Shown here: piece by piece, positions 1 to 12,893 of the stretch
Numbering within the stretch: position 1 is the first letter of the stretch
How the letters are laid out: every line of letters starts with the position of its first letter
Source of the DNA: Liolophura sinensis
Taxonomy: Eukaryota > Mollusca > Polyplacophora > Chitonida > Chitonidae
Reading direction: 5' to 3'
DNA length: 64,000 nucleotides
Assembly: GCF_032854445.1 (NCBI RefSeq)
Contig: NC_088295.1
Location: 59,315,249-59,379,248, forward strand
The notes under the pieces: generated by a model
What the model was told of the DNA's origin: nothing
Seen by the model: only the letters and a program-made list of their open reading frames with translations
Database searches by the model: none
Program-made: the position numbers and the translations under genes

Positions 1-200
1 GTTGTGTGATCTGATGTTGCCTGTGAATTGAAAACAGCAGAACGTGCATCATTTACTGTTCCAAAATAGTTCCAATATAATTTTAAAAATAAACAGAAAT
101 ACATATACATGTGGACTAGACTTGCAAAAAAAGGGGGGACAGTCTTGCAAAAAAGACAATTTACAAAGAAATAATAGGGTTAAATTCCTGAAATGTTTAC

Positions 201-3200
201 CATTTCACTGTCATCGTTGAAATAAAGCCGGTATATTCGGGTTCCTTTGGGCACATCCCTTAGGTAAATATCTTCATCAATTGTGTACATCATGAAACTG
301 GCTGAAAGGACAAGACGAGTAGTTTTTAACTAGCAATCATGACAGACCTTTTCGAGCAGTCAATCAAGAACACACATTTGACCAATCATAATCGGCACTG
401 TTGTAAATGGATCAACCGGATATCTCGCATGTTGGCTTAAAATGTTATATCCTTCTGTTACGTCATAAAATTGCACTCTCAGAGAGTGGAATAAAAGTAA
501 CGTTGCCATGAGAAGGCCTGGCGGCTCTTCGGACAGATTTTATCCATTTACTGATTGGTCTGTACATGGATACCACCCATCGTACCATATGAGATATTAA
601 GTTATGTCAAAAGGAAATCTTGATAGCATTCTCATCCTAAGGCATGACAAGGTACAAAATTCAACATAAACGCTTATTTTGTAGTCAGAATTTGAACTTC
701 TTAGGTTGTAATCTATGCACTGTAGGCTTTTAGAATTTCATCTTAAGTCCTCCATCGCTCTATGGATTCGCTTTATGGCACAAAGACTCTCTCAGAGGAA
801 GTGCCTGTATTACAAGGACAAAATGATCTTCGGCTTCCACAAAAGTGAAACCACCTTACCTGTGCTAGGGAGTAAAGGCCAGCCATTTCCGGTGTGTCCA
901 AAGAAAGATCGCCAAGAGGGCACGTGATTGATATCCCATGTGACGTCCATGAACATAGCTGTAGATCGCCGTGACTTTCTGTATCGCTCTGTAATATTAT
1001 ATACGTCATATTTTTTTTTATAATTATATAAACATGTTATATATTTCTTTAACATAATGTTATCTTTGTCTAATATGTTATCTTTGTCTAATATGTTATC
1101 TTTGTCTAATATGTTATCTTTGTCTAATATGATGGTGTGTTTCTGTAACATTTTCTCTTTCGGTAATACTATGGTATCGACCTGTAACACGTTATCTTCC
1201 TGTATATATGTTATTCTTCAGTAATATAACTTTATTTTAAGTAGAATGTTATGTTTCTGTAACACTATTGCTCTGTAACGAAATAGACTCTTTCTGGAAC
1301 ATTATATCATCGCTCTGCATGGCTAGCCAAGGACCCCTTCCGGCTCTCGCGACTCGGTACTGAAGCTTAAGGAAACTGCATTGTGACTACGTCTGGTACT
1401 TTTACGAATAGAAAACAGTAACGCCACTTACCACCCATTCCCATCATGCAAACGCCGCTGAACTCAGGCTTTTGTTTTCGACGCTGCAGAAAGTAACAAT
1501 AATGCATGAGAACAAGCTAATCAAACTGAACCGGCGTACGCTTCCTAATGCTACGTTCGCAAATCTTCGAAAGTCCTAAATCTTGTAATTTTGCATGTAA
1601 ATACTATTGTCTTGGATACACATGGCACAAGGCAACAGTATTTACGAGAGAACTTACGGAAAACTGTATGATTACAAACAAGTTTTCAAATTTTGAGTGT
1701 GGCCCCAGTCAGCTTTATGCTCGTACTGAATCCCGATGGTGAGCATCCCGTGTCATTCAAAGCAAGGAAGTAAATAGCCTCTGTAGTGAAGTATCACATC
1801 CCAGCTAACAGTAGATAGTGTATAAAACTTCATAAAACATAAAATTTCATCCTTTACTAGCATTTCGTTATTTTATCCACGTCTGTACACAAACAATACG
1901 CTGGGTAACAGTTTTAAAATGGTTTTCGATAGTTTGACCCAGTTCTCCCTGTTTCGGATGCAGCTTTCAGCCAGGAAGTATGTCAGGTACCGAACAAAAA
2001 TCGGTGGTTTACTCCGGGCGATCCGCTTATACATGCAGTCATAAACCTGACAGCCGTCAAATAAGAAAAATGTTCTTGAGTACGGCGTTAAATAGCAAAC
2101 GAATGAAATAGATAAATATAATCAGTAGTCTGAAATTGTGAAATCTGATATGTACTTTATGTCTGAGGATCTACAATAAAACTTAATGACGATCATCAAT
2201 AATCTTAAAACTTTATTATGTCATCGATCGTTTGTCGCAAAGCATAGTTGATGAAAAGCCGGATTCACGCCTCGTTGCTGTGTTAGGGAAAGAATCTTCC
2301 AAATTGTCCATGCACAGCTTGGAATACAACAGTTAATAAGTGGCACGTGTTGACATTAAAATTTAAGCAGCTCCCGAAAACCGCATATGCATTTACAAAC
2401 CAGATAAACGCACCGCCGTAAATAAGCAGTCACGTAATTACGGGTTAAGGCTAATAAAGGGACGTGTCGAAATCTACCTTATCCGTGCTGTCGTCGCTGT
2501 CTACATCATCTTGGCTCCCAGTGCTGTATAAGGAAGTGTTGACGTCGTCACCCGTCGATGGCCTCCTTACATACATGCTCACTAGGTAAGCTATGGGGTT
2601 GAAAAGTAAAATAAAATACACTTGTGCATTTCTTAAAAAAAGAAATATATAAAACAAATTCCCGATACTGTGAATATATATAGAGGATAGGGCACAATGA
2701 AATTTGAAACCATAGTTATTCTTTGATGAAAAAATTGACAAAAAAATTAACACGAAGATGGTATTGGTTATGTGTACATTGGTTATGTACCTGTACCAAT
2801 GTATTTATTTATTTTTTTTTTGTTTTGTTTATTTATTTATTTATTTATTTGATAGGTGTTTTACGTCGTACTCAAAAATATTTTACTTATACGACGGCGG
2901 TCAGCATTATGGTGAGAGGAAACTGGCCGGAGCCCAGGGAAAACCCACAATCATCCGCAGGTTTCTAACAGACCCGTGTATACCTAACAGACAAACATCT
3001 TAAGACAAATACACATTGTCAGTTTTCACTTCTCAAATGTGAAGACGCAGTATTAGCATTTGAGTACAACAAAAGAAAAATCTTTTCAAAGCTCTTCAAG
3101 AGTAAATCAATTTTTCGAAAGTGGAAAGCGGTCTGCATGGAGACTGTACGTTCGTCAGTATTCAAGCCATGGATACATTATTGGTATCCTCTAGACAAAT

Positions 3201-5674
3201 GGGTTTAATCTATACTTCATGTTTCATGTTTCTTTACTCTACTCAACCACTTCAATACGTAAGTTAGACCCCGCCCACTTTGGTACTGGTGCATGCGATT
3301 GGGTCAAACGCCGAAAACCCCTTTGTAAAAGCCACAATGATTGGACAAAAACGCCTGTATTCAAAGGGCCTGGGCGGAGATTTCGAACTTACCACATTTG
3401 TATGGCGGATCCAAACCCTGATTATTAAGTGGAATGTAGAGGGAAGGATCTACTAAAATACCTCGAAGTATTCCAAGTTAGGTCAACTGCAACAGTGTAT
3501 ATATACTTACGTCTATTCGAAGTATCCACGTAGTTTTCCAGCAGACTGATTCCGTAATAGACTTCTGTGAGCCACGTATTGCTTCCCTGTGTAAAAGCAG
3601 TTGATGCAGTGTTAAAACTATATATATTACCTTCGACATATGTGTGACCAAACAGGTTGTGGATTAAAATGCGACTCTGACTGGATCGACTGCGGATCTG
3701 TGTCAGGAGGTTTGTCACATGCTTTTCGATAGGCAGTGGTTCACTCCAATATTTCCAGTGTCCTCCATACACCCATAAACCTTGCCTCGGTCCCATGAGT
3801 GAAATTTCTTAGACATGGGGTTGAACACCAATAAAATAAATAAATATGAGCGAAAAAAATGTAAAAAAATGTGCATTAGGAATATTTTCTATAAACTTTT
3901 ATTATAACAGTAGGCATTGTGTTTTTGCCAACACGTCTAGATTTTGTAAAAAAAAATTTAGACACACGTTGTACTGCATGTGTAACTGAAATCTTATTGC
4001 CATGAACCATTTTCCCTACATTTACAAAGCATATGTGACAGCTTAATAGTCTTTCCTCTGTTTCTAATTCTTCAGTTACAAACTATTAAGTTATGTATCT
4101 AACGCAGACATTTCCCTAAAGTTACCTGAGTATCGTCTAGGGCATCACCACCAAAAACCACACTTCCGGGCAGTATACCTCCTTGATGGTGAATCCGCCC
4201 TTGAAGAACAGGGCTTATGTTGGATTCGTGGCTGCGTGTCAGAAACTTTAGCAACGGCCCATTACAAACCGTCTGGTTGATCAAAACCAAACATGTAGAC
4301 TCTCTGTTGTCGTCATAATCCACAAAACAGTCCTCCGAATTCTAAAATAGAAAATATATGCATTTGACAAAGTCAAACTGGCGCCAAAATAAAGAAAGCG
4401 AAATAGCATGTGGACACAAAGCAGTGGCCATACTGCGTAATCTCGTATTTAAGAAAAAGTATTGGATTTTTATTCGATATCCGCGAAGAAAAGTAGTCCA
4501 GATACGGCATTCAAATGCAGTAATTAAACATCACTGACGATGTACTCAAGAATATTTCACTTATACGACGGCGGTCAGCATTATGGTGTATCAAGACGGT
4601 TCAAAGTTGTGAACTCATTTGCTCTTTCCCTTATTATGTCACAATTATTGGTGATGTGCACACGTGCTGCAACGACACAGAAGATAACGATGCCTTCTAC
4701 TGTCATTTGGACCTTCTGTGTAACTCGTCATCGAGTCTCCCATTATTTATTCATATGTAATACCTTGTTCCTTTATATTGCCATACAGCTGCGAAATGCC
4801 CATGAAAGTAACCCCAAAATACTGTACTCTCTGAGTCATGTGTTCGCCCACCCTTGAAACATTACATACTCTACAAGCAGTCTCGTCACCCGGAACTACC
4901 ACAACATTAACCTTCAGACAGTGCCCTTAGCGCAGTACCTTTTCTTCCGCAAATTGGTTTTCTCTTTCAGTAAGACCTTTGCTAGTCGCACCTGTTGGAA
5001 GATAATCATAAGTCAGTGAAATCATATACTTCCGGTTGTTTCTTAAAGTACTAGATTTAAAACATAAATGACTGCAATTCCACACTTTCAAAGTGTAGCA
5101 CTAAACACTTACTATACTGTCAAATATAACACTTACTACTGTCACATATAACACTTACTACTGTCACATATAACATTTACTGCTGTCAAATACAACACTT
5201 TCTACTGTCACACATAACATTTACAAGTGTTGTACAAAACACTTATTACTGTCAATTATAACACTTACTGCTGTCACACATAACATTTACAAGTGTTGCA
5301 CAAAACACTTACTACTGTCAAATATAACACTCATTACTGTCACATATAACACTTACAAGTGTTGTACACAACACTTCCGAAGTGCAGATTGTCAATTCTT
5401 TAGCCCTTTAATTGTTAAATGGAAGAATTGAACTTTAAGATTATTGCCACCCCACCCCCACTTTATAAACAATACCTTCACCATTGCCGGTGTATACGAG
5501 GTATGGAAAAATTCTTTTAAGTCAGACTTTCACTGGGTGTGAAATTTACCCAAATTCGGCGATATAGTTGTTTGTTTTACTCTATTAAAGGTGCTACTCA
5601 GACTTACCGACGCCATTCAGCTTTGTGCTTGCCTCATCAACAGCGGAGTCTTCACTTATTTCCTCTGTTGACAT
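201..5674 (-). CDS. Unidentified multi-exon gene, 3' end beyond the window
   Basis: I do not recognise this protein. Seven exons chain with compatible phases: 5608-5674 (ATG start), 4939-4991, 4126-4341, 3511-3807, 2478-2590, 1432-1483 and 201-301, all with GT donors and AG acceptors. The start exon encodes an acidic N-terminus (MSTEEISEDSAVDEAS). The third exon contains CFVDYDDN and VVFGGDALDD, the fifth an Asp/Ser-rich stretch (STGSQDDVDSDDSTDK), and the seventh IYLRDVPKGTRIYRLYF. No signal peptide or clear membrane segment is visible, so a cytosolic protein is likely. One break is apparent: exon 4 entered in phase 0 hits a stop at 3715-3717, whereas the frame that leaves it in the correct phase for exon 5 is open throughout, which implies one missing base between 3718 and 3807. 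The gene continues left of position 201. The exon chain is inferred; the function is unknown. Confidence 0.5.
1057..1128. repeat. 18-bp tandem repeat, four copies
   Basis: ATGTTATCTTTGTCTAAT is repeated four times head to tail without change. The flanks to about 1310 carry looser variants built from GTTAT and CTGTAACA. It lies in the last-but-one visible intron of the unidentified gene. Confidence 0.9.
2799..2967 (-). mobile_element. tRNA-derived SINE, head missing
   Basis: Read on the plus strand it begins with (TTTA)n and then GATAGGTGTTTTACGTCGTA, followed by the core with CACTTATACGACGGCGGTCA-like sequence and CCACAATCATCCGCAGG. The element is therefore on the minus strand, with its A-rich tail at the left. 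The tRNA-like head is absent, so it is 5' truncated. It sits in an intron of the unidentified gene. Confidence 0.85.
4538..4587 (-). mobile_element. SINE fragment
   Basis: About 50 bases match the central core of the SINE (GTACTCAAGAATATTTCACT, then ACGACGGCGGTCAGCATTAT). Both the tail and the head are missing. Confidence 0.75.
5099..5368. repeat. Degenerate ~22-bp tandem repeat
   Basis: About twelve diverged copies of AACACTTACTACTGTCACATAT occur here, some with the variant CATTTACAAGTGTTG. The array lies between the first and second exons of the unidentified gene. Confidence 0.85.
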
Positions 5675-5782
5675 TGTGAAACATCTGAAAGAAGGCAATG
5701 AGTATGCATGTACAAATCAAACAGCCAATTAAAGAATCTCCCACCTTCTGAACCACCTATGGTATAAATACCCATTTATTGG

Positions 5783-5995
5783 TCTCTCGCCAATGAGGTC
5801 GCTGTGAGTTCAAGTCCAGCTCATGCTGGCTTCCTCTCCGGCCGTACGTGGGAAGCTCTGCCAGCAATCTGCGGATGGTCGTGGGTTTCTCCCGGGCTCT
5901 GCCCGGTTTTCACCCACCATAATGCTGGCTGCCGTCGTATAAGTGAAATATTCTTGAGTACGGCGTAAAACACCGATCAAATAAATAAATAAATA
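5783..5995 (+). mobile_element. tRNA-derived SINE, nearly full length
   Basis: In the sense direction it carries the 3' part of a tRNA-like head (CGCTGTGAGTTCAAGTCCAG, B-box-like GTTCAAGTCC), then the conserved core, then CTTGAGTACGGCGTAAAACA and a (AAAT)n tail. It lies just upstream of the start exon of the unidentified gene. Confidence 0.9.
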
Positions 5996-5999
5996 CTTA

Positions 6000-8900
6000 A
6001 TGCCAACTTAACACACTGTAGGACACTGTACATATTTAGAAACTGTCTGGAACATGTTAGAGAAACAGATCATTACAGATAAATATATATTACTTAAAGA
6101 TTATAAATTATACACGTAAATAATAAAACACACAGGTAGAGCATTAATCAAGACTTAAGCTATCTTTGTTCTACTCTAATAGCAATAGAGCAACCGTATG
6201 TATTATTTCAGTCTTTAATTTCAGTCTTAACAACACCAACTCTACTCCAGAGAAACTTTGAATCGACCTTTAATATTAATTTTGTTCTGTATACTCTACA
6301 TATTACATATATGAACAATTAGCCCATGCATACATTCGTCTTTTTATTGTGTCACACAATTGACTCCTGTTATGTTCTACAATTGTCTTTTTTAAGAATG
6401 TAATAACTTACCTGTCTGGCAGTTTAAATGACGTCTTCCCTGAAGCGATGAAAAATCGCTGTGTACATGACGTTGCCAAGACACTGGTCTACAACATTAT
6501 CGGAACTGACGTCACAAACATATCGTTGTGTTCCCCACAATCGTTTCTCCTCTCTGATGACGTCACGACGTCATTCGATTCTCGGCAGAGACAGCTAATC
6601 GCTTCAGGCGAAGTCACATTTAAGGTTAGTCTGATTTCTGACGTATTCTGGTAGGGCTTACTTTGAATGTGACTGGAGCGATTAGCGCCATCTGACGTCA
6701 ACGGCAGGGAGCCAGCCAAATGCAGGGCGCTCAGAATACGTCAGGCCTCGGGATCACGAGCGACCTTAATATTTCAAGTAGCTATGAAATTGTTGTTTCT
6801 TATGTTATGAGGTAAAAATTTTGCTTGACAACATAAACCATGGATGAGTTATTGTATAACAAATTTCAGCTAAAATTACGGGGAAGAAGACACCAAATTT
6901 AATAATTGAAGTTATGACTTAAGTCTAAGACTGCTTCATGATCACAGAGCCAGGGAAATAGGCTACTGGGATACAATGACGTCGCCGAGAAAGCGTCCAT
7001 AGGCCGTTAAATGGGAGACTCGAGGACGAGCTACACAGAAGCTCCAAATGACAGTCATCTTCATTTAATCAAGCTAGCGACTCCCTGCACATTGACGTGT
7101 TAAGTTTCATGTTCGTTTCAATAAAAGAATATCACCGTTCATTGCACTGCTTATTGCTGTTTTTCAGTGTTGTGTCAAGCAATAAATCGGATCAGAACAT
7201 GCATGCATTTGCTTTGAAACAAATTAATACGCACTTATAAGGAACGATCAATGATTGGCTAAAAATGCCCTGACGAAAGTACGCGGGTAGCAGTTCCATT
7301 GGTTGTCGAAAACGTAGCTTTTTATATCTTGTACAGTAAAAGCAAGGGTGATTACAAAGCTTATAGCAAGTATCAACCTTGTTGACAGGATGTCGAATGA
7401 GAGTACAACGCATCGTTTTCTTCTGTGACGTTGCAGTGCGTGTGTACTTCATACATGTTTTATGAGCACATATACACCGATAATCCTTGATTCAAGGAAA
7501 AAACAAATGAGTTGCAGCTTTGGATCGTCTTGTTTACAGGTGGGAAGAACTTTTATGAGTTCCCCATGAATGCATGCACAACTTTGGACCGCCTTGATAC
7601 AAGCGGGAAGGAGTTTTATAAGCTCCCCCACTGGGGCTACTTTCACTTGGCACGTTCGTTCTGTCGTGCAGGCACTTTTCGGAAATGACGTTGTCATAAC
7701 AACATGTCGATTCTACGTCATTTAGGAGTAAAGAGGTACGTTCTAGAAGCTTTGATCTGGATATGACGTTTTAACGATATGGAGATTAAATACCCATTCC
7801 TCTGGGTCCATTTGTTCAAAAGTGGGTTATCTAATACCAGTATAAAATCTCAAACCATGTTTAAACCAGGTACACTATAGTTCTAGTCTTCGCTCAGAAA
7901 AGTATTTAAGCCAGTTGCAGGATTTAATACCGGTGCTAACTCCGCTTTTGTGTGTCAATCATGACACCATGTAGATCTATGCATGATACACATTCTACGC
8001 GGCGTCAAATTCGCGTGTGTCCCGTGCGCAGAGAATTTCATTGTAGGAAGGCTTGGTTGGCACACGTGGGATGCTGCTCAGTTGCTGGTTCGGCTGTGGC
8101 TTTGAGTCAGGAAGTTTTTTCCTGTATCTGGCGAATACATGAAAACTTCTTGAGCACACGGCATCGATTACCAATCAAATGTAAAAATCAATATGTCCGC
8201 ATTAAATGTGTATATGTATGTGTATGAAAACCGTGAAAATTCATGTCATTTCATAATCAAATTACGTATTTGTCTAAAATTAGACATCATTTATGAAACG
8301 TCATCAAATAAGTCTTTAAGAGTGGTAGTATAGTGCAAGTCGTACAAACGCTTACTGGATTTTGCCACCAAGGAAATGCAGTGGGAATAAGTCTGCAGAC
8401 GTGCATAGCCGGGCTGGTAAATGGTATAAACAAAACGCCATTGACAGAACTGTTGTAGTGAGCTTGTATTAAATTACAGTGTCTTACAGAACGTATTATT
8501 TTTATGCTTTTTCGCCTACGAAGACACTATTATGATGACTGACTATCATCATTGCTATCATTACTTCACAATGATTATGAAGCAATCATAAGAGAACATA
8601 AAATAACATACTTTATTTAAAGTCGATATAATTATAAACATACAACAATTAAGGTAATCGCGTACAAGCTACTGCCACCGACCGTATTGTGCACGGTGTG
8701 ATACAAAAAAAAAACCAGCATAGAATGTAAAACAAATTACATAATTAATAACAATACGGCCTACTAGTAAAATGATACAATATGATATACAAGATTCTCA
8801 TCAAATGTTTACATCAAAAGATTCAACACAGGTGTATACGAAATGTCATAATCTCTATAAACCACTGCTTATCCTAACTCTTATTCCATTTTTTTGCTCT

Positions 8901-9990
8901 TTATATACATATTATATCATATACCCTTTAGCCAGAGATCAAAGTAAAGGTCAGTATTCAAAAATATAAAACTTAGATATGAGGCTGTCAAGTCTGATAC
9001 GGTGTACGTGTGTTTAATGCGCATGACCGGGATATCTTCGTTGCGGTTCAACCAAAGTCACGTGGATAAACCTAACAAAGAAAGCATAGTGAACCGGGAC
9101 AGTTACACAGTCGATACATTTCGTGCATTATATGTGAATTTTTGTGACTTTTTTAAAACTTTGACTTGACAACAGAGCATAATTTCAAGTCAAACCTTAG
9201 AAAATTACACATAAAAAACTAGAGTTCAGCTGAATGCTGTGACATCACCAAAATCTGTAATGTTGTAGCATTTGGGCATAAACGGCCATGTCCTTGTATT
9301 TTACCCACGAATGGCTTGTCCTGTACATATGCATTTGTGTCCACTTCTCAACTAACTGTTCTCAAGATGCTATCTCTTATATACTATTTACATACACCTT
9401 TATTTTCGCTTTTCTTGCATATGAGGGTTTACGTTCGCATATATCTCCACGTACAAGTATTGTTTCGGGAAAAGGTCACACTGCGTTGAAAGCCCTACCG
9501 AATTAGTCCGGACAGCCTCTTGTCACTGGTCTTGCGAACAGCAACAGGTTGATAGCTACCCGCACTCAGCCCTCCACGCTTGATATTAGCAAACACCGAA
9601 GTCTGTTTTACTGCACAAATTGCAATAAAACAAGGATTATAATGAAACCCGGAAACATACCGCAGATGAAAGTCATGCAGTTTCAGATATAACCATGATG
9701 TTGGTGTTCACAATTCCATTTCTCAAATTCAAAAACGGAAAGTTTTACGAAGCTTGACCTCTATAATACAGTTCCAGTATATACAACACAGTTTAAATTG
9801 CAACATTGCAACAGGTGAATGTTAGATGATCAACAGTTTACTGTCATCGGTACTGAGTTAAGATAAATCTCCATGTTATAAAAATCACCTCCCAAAGTGT
9901 TCCACTGATTATGAAGTGCTATGCCCATCGACCATCATGCGTTGTTAGTGATGACCCCGTGATGACAATTAATTATGCCGTGATCGCATA
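6000..9990. other. Intergenic stretch without a recognisable gene
   Basis: Only short ORFs with no recognisable domain are present. The segment 6430-6745 is rich in CRE-like sites and is listed separately. A 30-bp SINE remnant (CTTGAGCACACGGCATCG) occurs near 8150-8180. The rest is AT-rich with no other structure that I can see. Confidence 0.6.
6430..6745. promoter_or_regulatory. Cluster of CRE-like TGACGTCA motifs with a hairpin
   Basis: Several TGACGTCA-type cores occur within about 315 bases (GACGTCAC near 6508, ATGACGTCACGACGTCA near 6556, TGACGTCAACGG near 6692). An imperfect inverted repeat at about 6594-6689 has arms GCTAATCGCTTCAGGCG and CCAGTCACATTCA-type sequence. It could be a divergent promoter or a mobile inverted-repeat element whose ends happen to carry the motif. 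TGACGTCAC also recurs inside other repeat-like segments of the window (near 12130, 18175 and 27100), which favours the second reading. Confidence 0.35.
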
Positions 9991-9991
9991 A

Positions 9992-10546
9992 CTAGATGTA
10001 TACTCGCATAATTTCCGTCACCCACTTCCTGCAAATTGGGCATCTTTTGATCATTCTCAAGCACTTATTTGCACACTGCTCACACATGAGTGCGTGGCGA
10101 CATGGTAGCAGCACTGCATTCACTGGTCGATCAAAACACACTTTGCACGTCGCGCGATTCTCTATCTCACCTTGGGCCAACCGCGGGCTATTATGTGAAC
10201 TAGTAGATTTGCCATGACCTGCAGTAGATTTGCTACTACCTGCAGTCGATTTGTTACTACCTGCAGTCGATTTGCCACTACCTGTGGACGTCATCTTGGT
10301 ATTACCCGTGGATGTCGATTTGCCACTATATGTGGACGTCGGTTTAACATTATCTGTGGACGTCGGTTTGCCATTACCTGTGGACATCGGCTTGCCATTA
10401 CCTGTGGACATCGGCTTGCCAATATCATAATTACCCTTACCAGGGTAAGTACCTTCCATAGATCTTCTGTTCATCGCGTATGCCGCGGCTGCCACAATTA
10501 TTCCACATATCAAGGTAGGCAGAAACGTGAACAGTGCCGAATTCAT
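9992..10546 (-). CDS. Membrane-anchored C3HC4 RING-finger protein with octapeptide repeats
   Basis: This is an intronless 184-residue ORF. Residues about 3-24 form a hydrophobic segment (FLPTLICGIIVAAAAYAM), probably a membrane anchor. Residues about 43-120 are low-complexity: six copies of a GKPTSTGN-type octapeptide, then four shorter GSNKSTA-type units. The C-terminal RING has all eight ligands: Cys134, Cys137, Cys149, His151, Cys155, Cys158, Cys169 and Cys172. RING domains of this kind bind E2 enzymes and act in ubiquitin transfer, so an E3 ligase on an internal membrane is the likely role; substrate and membrane are unknown. Spacing from the RING to the C-terminus is identical to the gene at 14438-14764 (endings IMRVYI and ITRIYT), so the two are paralogues. 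Lack of introns may point to a retrocopy origin. Confidence 0.8.
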   Translation of the reverse strand: MNSALFTFLPTLICGIIVAAAAYAMNRRSMEGTYPGKGNYDIGKPMSTGNGKPMSTGNGKPTSTDNVKPTSTYSGKSTSTGNTKMTSTGSGKSTAGSNKSTAGSSKSTAGHGKSTSSHNSPRLAQGEIENRATCKVCFDRPVNAVLLPCRHALMCEQCANKCLRMIKRCPICRKWVTEIMRVYI

Positions 10547-10606
10547 TGTCGATCAGCCAACGCGAAATCTTTCCTTGAGATCTTTGTTTTAGGATGTCGA
10601 TCTTAG

Positions 10607-12540
10607 GATCAGTTACACCTGTATACGCCCCTTATATTCCCATATATCACCGGAAATTAGGTGTGTAGATAACAATGATCAGATCAACTGGCATGCGCAC
10701 GCAAAATATATGCAAAGTTATCTGAGTTCAAGGCTGTGCTATCACAATTTGACAAAAGTATTACATTGTCTATATTACCAATAAGCAGGGTTGATACCTC
10801 GGTACAGAAACCCAGTTTACCACAAGGGGAAACTGTCATGATATGATCGAAATGCATGGTTAAACCCTGCGCAAATAAAAACCAAAGGCAACCACTGTGC
10901 GCAAGTCCAGAAGCACAGGATATAGTGTCCGACTATAATTTCTCTGCTTAGAGAACTGAAATGTACATCCCAATCACTAGTTCACCTTGAGTTATGCATG
11001 TCCCGGTAGACTTGATATGTAGCCGATGTGTCATATATAGGATCCTTAATGTACTGTGGATCTGCATTAGCATCATGTATAGTTCACACCTAGTATTCAA
11101 ACGAACGCAATGTTTTCAAGAAGATTATGTGCTGCTTGGCCTATATAGATTTAGATTATATAGGCTCACCGTAAAGTTTCATTTTCACTTTCAGAGTCAA
11201 ACATTACATGTCTTGAACTAAAACATTGCTAACCTAGCTGCCAAATCCAAACCCTCAGCAACGAAACAAAAATTATATCAAGTATAGAAACTAATTTAAA
11301 TTCACAATGTTAGATGTTGCCTTCGACAGACCGGCTGACAGGCAGAGCGACTTAGCGTAGAGACAAAGCAGAGCCGGGCTATGTTTACACGTCATTCAGT
11401 GACTACGATTCAGCAGACTTAGACGTCCGATGTGTTGAGAATACAGTTCTGGCTGACTTAACTGCGGCTTTACGCCAGGATGTTTGTCATAATAAGGCGT
11501 ACATACAGTATGTACCTGGTGAGGAGTGATGGTACAAGCTGCATGCTCGTAGTTCATTCATTTACTGTGTTCGGAACGATCACATCTACATACACTACAG
11601 TTTGTGGTTCAGTTCGGTCGTCCCATATTTCGATGTTCTAAGTAATTTTTGTTTGAATACACGTATAAATCAAGAAAATGTTAGAAATCACTGTGACTAT
11701 GTCACTGTATACCGAAACCATAGTTAGTTCCAAATCATTGAGCTTCCAAATCATTGCATCGGTAAAAAATAAATACCTCTTGATAGTTAATTGTATTTCC
11801 CTGCATTATTAAAAACACAAGCCACCGTTAAATAAAATGCTCATTATCCAGTTCGTTGTGATTACAAATAAAGTCTTCATGATATTTTCTATTTATTTTT
11901 TTCACAATCAACAAACTGCAAATAAAGGCTGAGGTTCTACGGTGGACTTTCCAGACCATACCGAATAAGCTTAGCAGTGATGTCACTGATTCTTTTTGGC
12001 TGCTAAGCTGCCACTAGAATAGCAAGATTTCAAACTGTAACATGAATATATATGCATGTGTAGCGTTACACCTATACCGGTATTTAATGTGGAAATATAA
12101 GAGAGTCACTTTAGTTGTGAATAAGAATTTGTGACGTCACCGTCCTTCAGTTAGTTACCCCCAAAGAGTCCTGGCAGAACTTCAATATGTTTTGCACTGT
12201 GGAAATTGGGATGTACGTGAAATGACTTTGCTCACTTTATTTAAATGTGGTCTCTCCCTTTTATTAAGTCTATAACAATTCAACTGTTAAAATGACCATT
12301 TAACTATGACCAAAAATGCAAGCTGGAACGTTTCACACATTAAATATAGTAACAATACATTCGCCAAGCGCTATATAACTGGGTTGACTGACAGGTTGTT
12401 CAGTACATGACTGTTCAACGGGACTTAGCAACGTTCTTTATTGCATGTAGGTCAAAGCAAACTAAAATACACGTGAAAAGAATTCTCGAGTAACAGATAA
12501 TAAGACGTAAAAGGTTCTACTTCAATCAATGACACCCCAC
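10607..12540. other. Intergenic, no gene seen
   Basis: No ORF with recognisable features is present. The interval is AT-rich; 11930-12160 resembles a diverged inverted-repeat element with a TGACGTCAC core near its right end. Confidence 0.5.
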
Positions 12541-12650
12541 CCAGTCACATTTTACTGACACTGGGCCAACCAGTTCTAAAGAGGTTCCCTGTTCCAACCT
12601 CTCAATGCTGAGCGCCAAGCGAGGCAGCAACAAGGACCAGTTTTATCGTC
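12540..12650 (-). mobile_element. Fragment of a second tRNA-SINE family
   Basis: ATGCTGAGCGCCAAGCGAGG and flanking bases match the central part of the element at 30752-31080. Head and tail are absent. Confidence 0.6.
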
Positions 12651-12696
12651 CGGCTTGCTCTGGTGTAATTAAGAATATTTATGTAGATGACAATAC

Positions 12697-12893
12697 AGTC
12701 ACTGAGATTTTTGTACATACAATATGACAATATACAGTCACTGAGATTTTCGTTCATACAATATGACAATATACAGTCACTGAGATTTTCGTACATACAA
12801 TATGACAATATACAGTCACTGAGATTTTCGTTCATACAATATGACAATATACAGTCACTGAGATTTTTGTACATACAATATGACAACATACAG
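12697..12893. repeat. 39-bp tandem repeat, five copies
   Basis: The unit begins CAGTCACTGAGATTTT and ends CAATATGACAATATA. Copies differ at two or three sites, alternating GTACATAC and GTTCATAC. As 39 is a multiple of three, frames stay open on both strands (94 and 121 codons); these are artefacts of the repeat. Confidence 0.95.

Noticed and set aside
5099-5368. Possible CRISPR array
   Set aside because: The units are contiguous ~22-bp repeats in a eukaryotic intron, with no spacers.
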